Assembly: GCF_022201045.2 (NCBI RefSeq)
Contig: NC_068559.1
Coordinates: 22,823,501-22,887,500 of the forward strand
Direction of reading: 5' to 3'
DNA length: 64,000 bases
Source: Citrus sinensis
Lineage: Eukaryota; Streptophyta; Magnoliopsida; Sapindales; Rutaceae
In this document: piece by piece, positions 47,882-59,043 of the stretch
How positions within the stretch are numbered: the stretch's first letter is position 1
Layout of the letters: every line of letters starts with the position of its first letter
Notes under the pieces: model-generated
The model's input: only the letters and a program-made list of their open reading frames with translations
Told to the model about the DNA's origin: nothing
Database searches by the model: none
Translations under genes and position numbers: made by a program

Positions 47882-49633
47882 CTACTTAACTTGAAACCAC
47901 ATAGAAGGGCTAGGGATTCCCTTAAGAACGACAGAAAGCATATAGTAGCCAGGAGGAGCAATATTTCCTGACGGTGGCATCGCAACAACAACTTCATGTA
48001 CTCCAGGGTACACATCGTCCTTGATCTCGATAATAGCCAATTCAATAAGCCTCTGGTTCATGGAAATAGAATGTGTGACGAACGGTGGTGCAATCATTGT
48101 CACCATCAAATCAAATTCGTTCAGCATCTCAGCTGACTTAACCTTAATTCCCACCCACTTGCCGTAGGGGGCAGCCTTTTCGGTTTCGTCGACCAAGATC
48201 ATTGGTCTTCTGTCAGCCAATTCGGGAGCCAAGTAAGGAGGGCTGAATTTCTCAAGACGGAGCTCCGTTGGGAATTTCGCCCATTCTTGGTACCCGTCGT
48301 TGTCGTTGCTGCCACCGACGAACACTCTTCCGTCAGGTAGCAAATTGGCTACCGAATGGTACATTCTTGGAATGTCAGACGGGGCCAACTCTGTAAACCT
48401 GGAGCCCGGTGGTTTGCTGGGCTTGTACAACAAGGGTTTGAAGCAAGGCTTGTCCGCATCCTTCCATCCTGCTGATCCAAGCTCAGCGCCGTTGATGAGC
48501 AGCACATCACCAGTCGGGAGCAACACTCCGTCTGACATAACCCTCGGTGTCGGCATCTTCTCCGTCGTCCAAACTGGATCTGGGCTTGTTACCACCATTC
48601 TGGCACAGTCATCCAACGCGGGTACGAGTCTTTTCTCCACCTCTCCGAAGTAGAAAGCCTCGGGCACTGACCCACCACATATCAGCACTTCCGCGTCGAC
48701 TCTAGCGTAATAGTCTCGGTAAAGCTTCAGCGGGAGGAGAACGGAAGTTGAGGTGGAAGGATAGTTACGTGCTCCACCAGGGAGCGGTGGGTACTCGCGG
48801 AGGACATAATTAGCCCTCGGATCAAGCAAGATAGAACGGTTGTTGGCGAAGATGTAAAGGTTACCGTCCGGGACAAGGTAGACAAAAGGGTACAAATTGT
48901 TCTCAAGTCTGAAGTCGTCTTGGCCTGGTCGCCTGTACAAGTCATAAGTGTCTCTAAGAAACTGAAAGGGGATGGAATATGCGTTTTCTGTTCTTTCTGC
49001 TGGGATATATTCGTAGCTGAAGGAATCACGACCACCAAAGATAAGGAAGTTACCGTCAGCTAACAAAACCTGAGTTGCATACCATCTGCCATCTTTAAGT
49101 GCTGTTGGATATTCAGTCCAGTCGCACGTGGGGCAACCCCAGAGGTACCTTGTTGTTCTTGATCCTCCGAGGAAACCTCCAGTGCTAATCAAGTTTCCAT
49201 TAACATCCAGACCTCCCGAAGAGCACCAAGTGTCGGTGATCACCTTAAGCGGTGTAACTTGCAACGTGTTAACGTTATAAAATACGGAATGGCACCAACA
49301 GTCAATATTGGTGACATTGGTGGCTTTATTTTGGTGCATAGGACAAGGCCTTTTGTAATCAGGCAATGGAAGCCTTGATATTTGCCAAACCGTGGCATCG
49401 AATATTACCATCTCGTCAACATTCGGAAGCAAGACTGAGTGCATAGCTGAAATCCCCGGATTGTTAGGCAACAACTCCCATTTGCCGAGGAAGTACGGTG
49501 CCGGGTCATCGTTAGCAGCAGCCGATGCTTGATGCCCTGAAACTAACAGGAGAACTGCTAGAATGAAGACGAGTTTACTGGTAGCTGCCATTGCTATAAT
49601 TAACAATGGCAGATTAGGAATAGAAAGGCTCAT
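47882..49633 (-). CDS. GLOX: Aldehyde (glyoxal) oxidase-like copper-radical oxidase, secreted
   Basis: A single exon of 583 codons from ATG 49633; a second ATG at residue 15 gives a more usual signal peptide (MAATSKLVFILAVLLLVSGHQASA). The GLOX N-terminal Kelch-like domain spans about 60-310, and the C-terminal DUF1929-type domain about 470-582. The copper-radical centre is intact by motif: Cys137 (DTWCSSGG) with Tyr185 (RWYATQ) as the likely crosslinked pair, Tyr425-His426 (RMYHSVANLLPDG) and His521 (FVTHSISMNQR). Such enzymes oxidise aldehydes or sugar alcohols in the cell wall and release hydrogen peroxide; the substrate here is unknown. Length and absence of introns fit plant members. The upstream DNA contains a duplicated segment of about 280 bp. 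Confidence 0.92.
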   Translation of the reverse strand: MSLSIPNLPLLIIAMAATSKLVFILAVLLLVSGHQASAAANDDPAPYFLGKWELLPNNPGISAMHSVLLPNVDEMVIFDATVWQISRLPLPDYKRPCPMHQNKATNVTNIDCWCHSVFYNVNTLQVTPLKVITDTWCSSGGLDVNGNLISTGGFLGGSRTTRYLWGCPTCDWTEYPTALKDGRWYATQVLLADGNFLIFGGRDSFSYEYIPAERTENAYSIPFQFLRDTYDLYRRPGQDDFRLENNLYPFVYLVPDGNLYIFANNRSILLDPRANYVLREYPPLPGGARNYPSTSTSVLLPLKLYRDYYARVDAEVLICGGSVPEAFYFGEVEKRLVPALDDCARMVVTSPDPVWTTEKMPTPRVMSDGVLLPTGDVLLINGAELGSAGWKDADKPCFKPLLYKPSKPPGSRFTELAPSDIPRMYHSVANLLPDGRVFVGGSNDNDGYQEWAKFPTELRLEKFSPPYLAPELADRRPMILVDETEKAAPYGKWVGIKVKSAEMLNEFDLMVTMIAPPFVTHSISMNQRLIELAIIEIKDDVYPGVHEVVVAMPPSGNIAPPGYYMLSVVLKGIPSPSMWFQVK

Positions 49634-50967
49634 GTTCTTGAACCACCAATTTCACATATTTATACCGCGACTTGCTACCATTTTTAGTCAATCGGCACGG
49701 ACACTAACGAATTAACAAAACCAACTTTTAAACACCTAACAATAGGTATGGTTACATAATTATTAGTTGAAACTTGAAAGAGTCATATCTCTAATTTTTA
49801 TTTTTTTAATCATAGATTTCTTTCTTTTATTTAACAAATGAAAATTGCATCCACACACACACATATATATTGAGAAGATATTGGGAAAAGAAAAATTGTG
49901 TTATTAAATATTTCAATTTCTTATTTATATTCAGGAATAGTTGATGAGAAAAAAACACATTGATAAAATAGATTTGAATAACCAAACTAAAGTGCGTCAC
50001 TAAAAGCTTTATACAAGTTTTCTTTTTATCGAAAATTCATAAATGTTAGTTACAATTATTTAATCAAAATCATCAAAACCCTAATAAAAAAGAACTTGTA
50101 GAATGTTAGGTGTTAAAAATTATATTTGGGTTCTGCTCACCGATAACTTTAAAAAAATATAAAAAGAGTGGGTTCTGTTCACCCTTGCAAGAACTAATTT
50201 TCTTCATTCCTTTGGTCTCTACAAGCATGAATTCTAAGAATTACAATGGAAGCAACTGACTGCTGTGATCAGCTTACCATGAAGAAATGTGCAACTGACA
50301 CACTGATATATTAGCTTGCAGATAAACCTGAATTGTTCAATTTTGCTTGCCACCACATTATGTAATTTAATTTGCAGCATGGTACTCATTTTGTTTCACT
50401 TTTGTAACTTATTCTTTATTGTGCGATAGGATTTTGTTACAATTGCATTCACTAACATGATTATAGGTTAAGAAGATATTTGGAAAGAATTTTTTTTTTT
50501 TGTTTTTTAAACAATTCAATTTCTTGTTTATATTTAGGAATATTTGATGAGAAAAAAACACATTGATAAAATGGATTTCAATAATCAATTAAAGTGCATT
50601 GTAAAAGCTTTGCACAAGTTTTCTTTTTAACTTGTGGAAAATTTATGAACATACTAGCTACAATTATTTAATCAAAATCATCAATCCCTATAATTCTAAG
50701 AAAATCATGAAGAACTTGCAGAATATTAAGAGTTAAAAATTATACTTCGGGTTTGTTTACTTTTAAAAAATATAGAAAATAGAGATAGAAAGAGAGTTTT
50801 TTCTATTGTGTTCTATACTTTTATGTATAAACTAAGTTAACTTCCATAAACATAATGTTGATTGATGACATTCGCTCTGCCGAAACTTAATTAGATATGA
50901 AAAAGATGACTAATCCAAGTTTGATAACCAGATGAAACAACTATTTACCTCTTCACTCTACTTAACG
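49634..50967. repeat. Oxidase upstream region containing a duplicated segment of about 280 bp
   Basis: The segment at about 49873-50140 recurs diverged at about 50471-50755 in the same orientation. Shared blocks include GATGAGAAAAAAACACATTGATAAAAT, the stretch around ACAAGTTTTCTTTTT, and ACAATTATTTAATCAAAATCATCAA. About 330 bp of unrelated sequence lies between them. The duplication is in the presumed promoter side of the oxidase gene. No coding sequence is seen. Confidence 0.85.
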
Positions 50968-50972
50968 TCACT

Positions 50973-52502
50973 TGTTGAAAACAGAGGAGGACTAAATTGT
51001 TCAAAACTAAAATTATTTGGTTAAAAAAGAAATTTTATTAAACTAAAGGACATTATTGATATTTACAAGAGAAACACTATAACACTCCCGGCTCATTCTT
51101 CTTTCTCTCTTCTAATTCTTCACTCCTCACTTGATCCCTACAACAAAGTGCTTAGGATTATTTATAATAACTTAACAGATACAAAACACATAAATATTAA
51201 ATTAAAAAAAATTTGATAGCCACATTTTACAAAATATCTCTAAATATTCAAAAGATTTCTAGAATTAGATATTTTTATCGCTACTAGATATTTTTAGATA
51301 AAAAAATATCTCTCAATCTCTACACAATTCTTGAATCTTCCATGGATTAAGCTTTGATCTTGGGCTTGGACTAACATGAAATTGGTGTTGGATTTTTAAC
51401 TAGGGGTGGGCATCGGATCGGATTCGGATAGATCCGATCCGATCCGATCTTATTTTAATTAATTTGGATCGGGTTCGGATTTGAAGTCAAATCCAATAGG
51501 ATGAAATTTGTGCAATCTGATAAGATTTTATTCGAATCGGATTGGATTCGGGTTGATCAAAACCATCCGATCGGATCTACACTGTTGAAAAAAAGGGGCT
51601 GAAAATTAAAAAATCCAAAACATAATTCTAAACCTAATTCGTAACCACTAAGTCACTAACCAATTCAACACTCACATTCTCACAAAAACAACTCAAACAA
51701 GCAAAGTAGCAAACAACCCATTACCCAACGAAAACGAACGAAACCCATTAACCCACCACTGACCCGCGAGTCAACCACCACACCACAATCGAATATGTCT
51801 TCATCACATCCAGCAGAATCCGAGCGAAATCAAGGCGAACGAAACCCAGCTACCGCCGAGGCAAATAGACCGAATCCAATCGCCGAGCCACCTCTTGATT
51901 GCCACCAGCTGAATCCGAACCCGAATCCGAAACCCAACCGCGTCTTGAACTCTTCATCTTGTCCAGCCGGCCAGTTGCACACTGGACGCCGATAATCCAC
52001 TAGTCCCGAGCAGCTGACAACAACTTCTTCACGGTAATCAATTAATCCCGACGCATGACAACTTCCCATGGTTTGTGTTTGAAACTTTGAATTTTGTACT
52101 TGGCTTAGTTGTGTATATGAGTTGTTTGTAAATAGGAGTATATCAGCTTGTTTTCATTTCTTTTTTTTAAATGGTTATTTACTTTTCATTAATTATAGAT
52201 TTCATCAATTTTTTCTGAGAATTGTCAAAAGGTTCAAAATCTGAATTAATCTGAATCCGAATTATAATCTAAAATCTAAAATCATCGGATCCGATCCAAA
52301 TTCAAAGTTATCTGAAATATTTATCCAATCCGAATCCGATTTGAATGAATTCGAATTGGATTGAAAGTCGGATTGAAATCGAATAGGATTTAAAGTCGGA
52401 TAGAAATCGGATAGATTTTTTTCTAATTCGAATTATTCGAAATTCGATTGGATTCATCAGAATCCGATCCGAAACCGAAATTACCCACCCCTACTTTTAA
52501 CA
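50973..52502 (-). repeat. 3' LTR of the copia element, split by a hAT insertion
   Basis: The LTR sequence occupies 50973-51400 and the last base 52502, with the hAT element and its duplicated target between. It aligns with 56778-57201 over its length, with numerous substitutions and small gaps. Confidence 0.9.
51401..52493. mobile_element. Non-autonomous hAT element nested in the copia LTR
   Basis: The 1093-bp element has ends TAGGGGTGGG...CCCACCCCTA. Both subterminal regions are packed with GGATCGGATTCGGAT-type repeats in opposite orientations. An 8-bp target duplication with one mismatch flanks it (TTTTTAAC 51393-51400, CTTTTAAC 52494-52501), as expected for hAT. The interior has a short Pro/Asn-rich open frame (51795-51995) with no transposase domain, so it must depend on another copy. 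It inserted one base from the LTR terminus, after the copia element had integrated. Confidence 0.9.
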
Positions 52503-52734
52503 TTCTCCCTAAACACCAACTTTCATCATTCGATCCATATTAAGTTGTTGGCAGAACTCTTCAAATTTTTTTTGTAAACAAATCCGTAACTTGATCATTC
52601 GTCTTGATGTATCACATTTCAACTTCATTTTGTAAGACTTTTTACCTAATGAAATGATAATGGATCTCCACATGCTTGGTTCTTGCATGGAAAACTGAAA
52701 TTTCTGTCAAGCTGATCACTAATTGATTATCATA

Positions 52735-53160
52735 CTACAATGGTATTACATAATCTATTGGTTGGTGTAAATCCTTCATCAACTGCAACAACCAAGTACT
52801 TTTTTGGGCCGCCATCGCTGCTGCTCTATACTCCGCTTCTATGGTTGATAATGATACAATTGATTGTCTCTTATTATACCAAGGAATTACTCCAAACCCA
52901 ATTATGAAAATGTACCCAATAGTTGATCTTCTTGTATCATGATCTTTGGTAAAGTTAGCGTCACAATAGCTAGTCAGCTTGCAACTTTCGTCTTTCTTAT
53001 ACAATAGATTGTAGTCGATTATACTTTTCACAGGTCTTAGTATTCGTCGAACCACTTCCAAGTGAGGCTTCTTTGGATTTTGTAGGTACTGACTTATTAC
53101 ATCCACTGTATATGAAATGTCTAGTCGAGTCAACTTTAAGTAGATTAAACTTGCTACCAA
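52735..53160 (-). pseudogene. Copia RNase H remnant
   Basis: The 141-codon open block contains [25 protein letters not shown], the characteristic YCDANF (in place of YCDADWAG), [12 protein letters not shown] and [21 protein letters not shown]. These are classical copia C-terminal RNase H motifs. It is cut off from the upstream reverse transcriptase by a stop and frame change. Confidence 0.9.
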
Positions 53161-53224
53161 TTATTGATATATCATTTCATCTTGTAAATCTTTACCTTCA
53201 TGTGCGCACAATTTTACATTGACT

Positions 53225-53452
53225 TCAATTTGAGTTGAGATTATCTTGCATTCCAACATTCCAAGCTTCTTCAACAAGTCTTTGGTATATTTCTATTGGC
53301 AAAGAAATATCCTCATTTTCTGTTCTATCAACCTCCAAACTAAAGAAGTGCTTAAGCTGACAAAGCTCTTTCATTTGAATGCAAATTGATAAGTTTTCTC
53401 TCGTTCGGTGAATCTCTTTTTCATCATCACTAGTAAGAATCAAATCATCCAT
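53225..53452 (-). pseudogene. Copia reverse-transcriptase remnant
   Basis: The open block starts [22 protein letters not shown], the copia form of the YVDD region (here MDDL), and continues with [17 protein letters not shown]. Its frame ends before the RNase H block. Further weak copia matches in 53600-54700 are broken by stops. Confidence 0.85.
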
Positions 53453-55898
53453 GTATACTAGTATAATTGCTAACTTCCTTTACTAGTTTTGAGAAATAAA
53501 CTAGAATCTGCATGTGCTTCCGACTAACCACTCTGAGGTAGAAATTCAACAATCTTACTATATTATACCCTTGGTGCCTGCTTTAAATCATAAAACGCCT
53601 TTCTCAGTTTGCATATATACTCCAGATGAGTTTTATTCTCAAATCCTCTCAGTTGATTCATGCAGATCTCTTGATCTAATTCTCTGTGCAAGAATGTATT
53701 TTTTACATCTATCTGCCATAATTTTCATTCTTTACTATCTGCAAGTGCAAGTAGAACTCTAACTGTTATGAGCTTTGCCATTGAACTAAATGTTTCATTA
53801 TAGTCTAGACTGTATTATAATGAGAATCCTCAAGCTACCAATCGAGCCTTGTATCTTTTCAACTGAACCATCTGGGCACTTCTTAATCTGGCACACCCAT
53901 TTGCAAGATATTAGTTTTGTATCTTTTGGCTTTGGGACTAGATCTCAAGTCTGATTATTCTTTAATGCAACAATTTCTTCCTTTATCGCCTTCTTCGAAT
54001 GAGAATCCTCTGCTACTTCTTTAAATGTCTCAGGTTCTTTTATATTTTTTTTCTGCAATTATTATATTAGCATACTTGAGATTTGGCTTTGTCACTCTTT
54101 TGGATCTTCTAAATTGAGTTTCGGGAGTTATTGGTTCTAGTTCACTTAGTTCTTCGTCTTCAATAGAACTCTAGTGAACATTTGTTTTCAAAGGACTTTG
54201 CACTTTATCAATCTTGGTATCATCTTCCTTTGGTTCATCAGAATCTTTAGATTCTTCTTGGCTCAATCAAATTTCAGTAATTCGTTCATTCATTTGATCT
54301 TTAATTTCTTTTGACTTTGGTTACTCTTCTTTTTCTGAAGACCACCATGAAGATACTTCGTCAAACACCACGTTTTGTGTTATATAGCATCATTCACTGG
54401 TAGGATCACAACACCTCCATTCTTTTTTCTAGGTGTCATACTCGACAAAGATATAAAGAATTGCCTTCTTGTCAAATTTACTTCATAAGTGGCTTAGCAC
54501 ATACAACTGAGTACATGAAATTGGCTGACTATAGGCTTCATGTTCTACAACTTCTCATAAGGTGATATGAACCTAGTTTCAATTGAGGAAGTCTGTTGAT
54601 TACATGAGATGCCGTCTTCATAGCTTTAGCCTAAAACCTCCCTAGTACATTCTTTGTATTTATCATACTTCAACAGATCTCCATTAGATGCTGGTTCGTT
54701 CATTCTGCTATGTTGTTTTATCGTGGTGTATTGACACAAATAAACTGATGGTGTATTTTATAGTCTCAAAAATACTGGGAGAACTCATTTGATATATACT
54801 CTTCTCTGTTGTTTATTCGTACACAACAAACCTTTTTTTCAAAATTCCTTAAATTTTGAAAAAGTATTAGATTTTTCTTTTATTAAGAAGACCAAGACAT
54901 ACCTAGAGAAGTCATCGATGAATGTGACCATATGTTACATGCCACTAATAAAAAGTCGCTTTGACTCTTCATATGAGAGTTGGTGAGCCTTGCAATACTG
55001 ACACCCAACACACAATGTATTTATTCTTGCATCAAGTTAAGGTAGGCCTCTGAGTATTGATTTGTGATAGCTAACAATCCAATCGAGCATGCCATACATT
55101 TACTGTCTTATTCTTTCGTCTTTTGTCTACATATGAAGACTTTGATGATAATACATAGACTGACTTTAACATTTGTCCTTCCATAATAAGTGTCCCTGAG
55201 ATCTTTATGTCTTAATACACCTTGATATCTTGAGGACTGAATAAGACATAGTTGCATGATGTTGTTAGTTATGACACTGAGAGTAGGTTTTTCTTTATAC
55301 TTGAGACATAATACACATTTTGAAGTGACACTTTGTGTGGACCACATTGACTGTAGTGTTGACATGAGCTATTGGCAATCGCGAGTTATTTGATGTTACT
55401 ACTATGTGACCTCTTTTGTACTTAGTTATGTCTTGTGGCTTCTCTCTATCACCAGTCATGTGATTTATAAGCACCCCGAGACAACGATCTAATCACTCTC
55501 ATAGTTAATCCGGCTAGGTATTGTTACTGCAAGGGCTAGCTCTTATTTTTCGATAGCCACTGATGCCTCAACTTTTCATTCTTCATCATTATTCTTCTTT
55601 GATTTGAAGTAACAACATTACTCTCTTTAGACTTTTTCTTAGACCAACAATCTTAAGCTATGTGGTCCCTTTTTTCTGTAGTTGTAATAATTCCCTTCGA
55701 ACTTTTTCGTTGGCTTGTATTGGCCACCATTACTGCAATTCCTTTGTGTTCCTCCTATCTATGAGCTACCTTTGTGCTGATGACCTTTTGACTATCAACA
55801 TCTCCTTTAGCTTCTTGACCATTATGTCGTTTGAATCGATGTCTCTTCTTATCAGTGAAGATCGCTTCATCATCATTCTTTACTAAGGTCTTACTCAT

Positions 55899-56123
55899 TT
55901 ACTTGTCAATCGCTTCTTGATTGGCAAGTAAGTTTTTAAATTCCTCAATGGTTGGTTGAGTTAGCCAACTTTGGATAGCTATAACAAAGCTCTTAAACTT
56001 CCGCCTCAAACCATGGACAATAATTATTTTCATTATAGATTTAGAAATTGTAACAGTAGGATCTAACTCAGAAATTTTATAGCATAGAGACTTTACCTTG
56101 TTGAAGTACTCGTTAACTGTCAT
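55899..56123 (-). pseudogene. Copia gag (UBN2) remnant
   Basis: The 74-codon block MTVNEYFNKVKSLCYKISELDPTVTISK...FKSFVIAIQSWLTQPTIEEFKNLLANQEA is the UBN2/gag-polypeptide signature of copia elements. The following CCHC knuckle region (about 55640-55690) has lost its cysteines. Confidence 0.85.
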
Positions 56124-57206
56124 GTTTTATTGTGAAACTGACAGCAGCTCATTCTTTAGAAGCTGTAGCCGTGTTATTCTTCTTTCAGAAAATCATTATA
56201 AAAGTGTCCCAAGCTTCCTTAGGTGTTTTAACTTTTTTTATATGTTGTAACATCTCTTCTTCAATTGTACTCTTAATGTTCCACTTCTTCAAAGCGGCAT
56301 CCTTAGTTGGTGGTTTCACATAATTACTACAAACAATCTCCCATAGATCTTGGCCTTATAAGTAGGACTCCATCAATGTTGCCCATGTATTGTAATTTTT
56401 GTTGTTGAGCTTCTTGATTCCTCCAACTACTTGAAGGTCACCCATCGTGTTTGCAAGATTTTGACAATGCCAAGCAAACTCGATCTTCACCAACAAACTT
56501 GTAGAGTTTCAAACTCCTAATGATTCAACGAAGCTCCACTAAATGATCCTCGATCATCTTCATTGTACTCTTACGGATTCCCTACAACAGTTTATGACTA
56601 TTGTGAACTTCCAGCAACACTACTATAGTGGTCCTTGACCAACCTCGCTCTAATATTAAATGATTCTCAATCATCTTCGTTGTACTCTTACAGGTTCCCT
56701 ATGACAGTCCTTGGCTATTATGAACTTCCAGCAACACTACTATAGTGGTCCTTGACAAACCTTGCTCTGATACCAATTGTTGAAAACAAATGAGGATTAA
56801 ACTGCTCAAAACTAAAACTATTTATGCAGCAAAAGAATTTTACTAAACTGAAAACTTTATTGATATTTTACAAGAAAGACTACAACACTCATCGTTCACT
56901 CTTCTTTATCCCTTATAATTCTTCACTCCTCACTTGATACCTACAACAAAGTGCATAGGAGTATTTATAGTAATCTAGAACTAGTACAAACAACATAAAT
57001 ATTAAATTACAAAAATTGGATAATCACATTTTACAAAATATTTCTAAATGCCCAAGAGATTTCTAGAATTAGATATTTTTAAATTAGAAATATCTCCTAA
57101 TCTCCACATAATTTTTGAATTTTCTATGGATTAGGCTTTGATCTTGGGTTTGGACTAATTTAGTTGGATTGGATCATGAAATTAGTGTTGGAATTTTAAC
57201 GTCACT

Positions 57207-59043
57207 TCCAGTTATAGCTTCCTTCTTTAATTATTCAATAAAAAGCAACTTTGGTTGAAAATTTTAAATTTTCTCAAGAGGCCTTGCTTTTCTTATGATT
57301 AGTTCAGTAATTAATGGTGCTACTAGAAACAATACAATACTTATAATTGGTTGCTTATGTTATCAAGTGTATATTGGGTGAAATCTTGGGCTATGTATAT
57401 AATGTGAAGAAACCCTCAATTTTGAGGCGATTAGTTAGCATATTATTAAGGGAATAATTTCATTGTGGTTGAGTAAATCTTGGGCTATGTATATAGTGTG
57501 AAGAAACACTCAATTTTTATGTTAGGTTTTAGTATGAATTAGCTCCAAGCTTCTATAAAATTTTATCGTGTTACATGCCCATTTGAATATCAGACTTATT
57601 GAGGTAATCTAAGTTAGATTTTTGAAAATTGAAAAAGCAATATGCATTAATTGTTGCAGTTGATTTTCCACAAAAATAAACTTAGATCGGAAAGAATAAT
57701 TTATAGAGCCACATCCACATGCACAAATAATTTTATAAGAATTGACGTGTTTATGATCGGTTGATAAAAATTTTAAAAATTAATAAAAATAAACCATATA
57801 GATCATTTCATACTTTTAAGTCAACTAATCCAATGATAATATGCATTTTTTGCTTCTTCTTAATCGGCCATTTTAACCCCAGTTCATCATTCTCAATTTG
57901 AGCCTTTCCAACTGCAAATTCAATAACTAAATAATCGTTTCAACGAATCAAAGACCGATTTGCTCTATATTTGGCATGTCTATGCCCAAAGGATGTACTT
58001 GGTCAAACATTTACTCGCAGAACACTTGGGACTGAGTTGACATCTTTCGGAGCAGCTGGGTTTGCAATTATATTTTGTTTTACATTTTCTTTAATCGCCT
58101 GAAATATGGTCTAAAGGAAAGTTTGATCTTAGGTTGAATTCATTTTCATGTTCAAAATCTAAGATCCAAACGCAAATTTTGATGTGGTTCACATTTAGTT
58201 TAAAGATTGAAGGAAACAGAATATTTCTCCATATATATTAAATATTTTATATTTGCCTATTTTGATAAATAAGCGATATTTAAGTCTACTATAAAAGAGT
58301 CCTAAAACACTCATTTTGTTCATTCATACTTTTCAATAATATTTTCATTATTCAGAAACTTTATTTCTGTTAGTTATCAATCTTTTTACATTTCTGCATC
58401 GTCAATTATTCTATTTACGTACAGTGAGTTGTTACAAACTTGTTAATTGGACTAATTTGTAGTTCCAAAAACAGAAACGTGATTTTTAAATAAAAAAATA
58501 TTTAATACAAGATAGCTTATCAATTATAGTTAGAGTGATGCCTAAATCTTATAACGGAATAAAAAAAAAAGGAATTATTTAGAGAAAATGGAAAACGGCC
58601 GTTGATTTTACATAGCTGAGTTAGATGTGGTACAGTTGAGATTAGTTACCTATTTTAAGAAATTAAATAACATGAAACAAGGATAAGCCAACCGCAAATT
58701 CACATGGAACCGAAAAATAGCAGGCATTTGGATAAATTCTTGATTGATATATGGATAAAAAAGCCTGGTGGATTTAGACAAGTCTTATTCATAATTTCCG
58801 GACAGATCTGCTGAAATAAGATGCCAAATATAGAGAAACAACCACTTGGAAATCTTATATAAAACGAGTTAAATATCATGTCCATTAATTAACAGGAGTT
58901 TCTTTCTTAGGTGCTTATGAAGGATCTATCAAGGCAAATAAATACCTTGATAAATCCCTCTGCATCTGCAGCGAAGAAAAAATAATTAATAAACTCCTGT
59001 AACATTTTACCTACAAAATTAAAAGCAAAAATTTGCTGCAAAG
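57207..59043 (+). promoter_or_regulatory. Upstream region and leader of the sugar-transporter gene
   Basis: AT-rich, with a diverged direct duplication of about 46 bp (AAATCTTGGGCTATGTATAT..., near 57383 and 57476). The 5' leader is probably the last 100-150 bases before ATG 59044. No certain TATA box or other gene is assigned. Confidence 0.45.

Larger units (their letters stand above)
50973..57201 (-). mobile_element. Degenerate Ty1/copia LTR retrotransposon
   Basis: The LTRs are at 50973-52502 (about 429 bp once the nested element is removed) and 56778-57201 (424 bp), on the - strand beginning TGTTAAAA and ending TTTTCAACA. The 5-bp target duplication TCACT flanks the element (50968-50972 and 57202-57206). 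The right LTR's outer terminal base is mutated. A primer-binding site complementary to the initiator Met tRNA (TGGTATCAGAGC on -) lies at 56764-56775, two bases from the LTR. A purine tract (TTTAGGGAGAA on -) abuts the other LTR. Remnants occur in order gag (55899-56123), reverse transcriptase (53225-53452) and RNase H (52735-53160), interrupted by many stops and frame changes. LTR divergence suggests an old insertion; it is no longer coding-competent. Confidence 0.93.

Noticed and set aside
48300-49038. Frames opposite or shifted within the oxidase gene
   Set aside because: Shadows of the conserved GLOX coding sequence.
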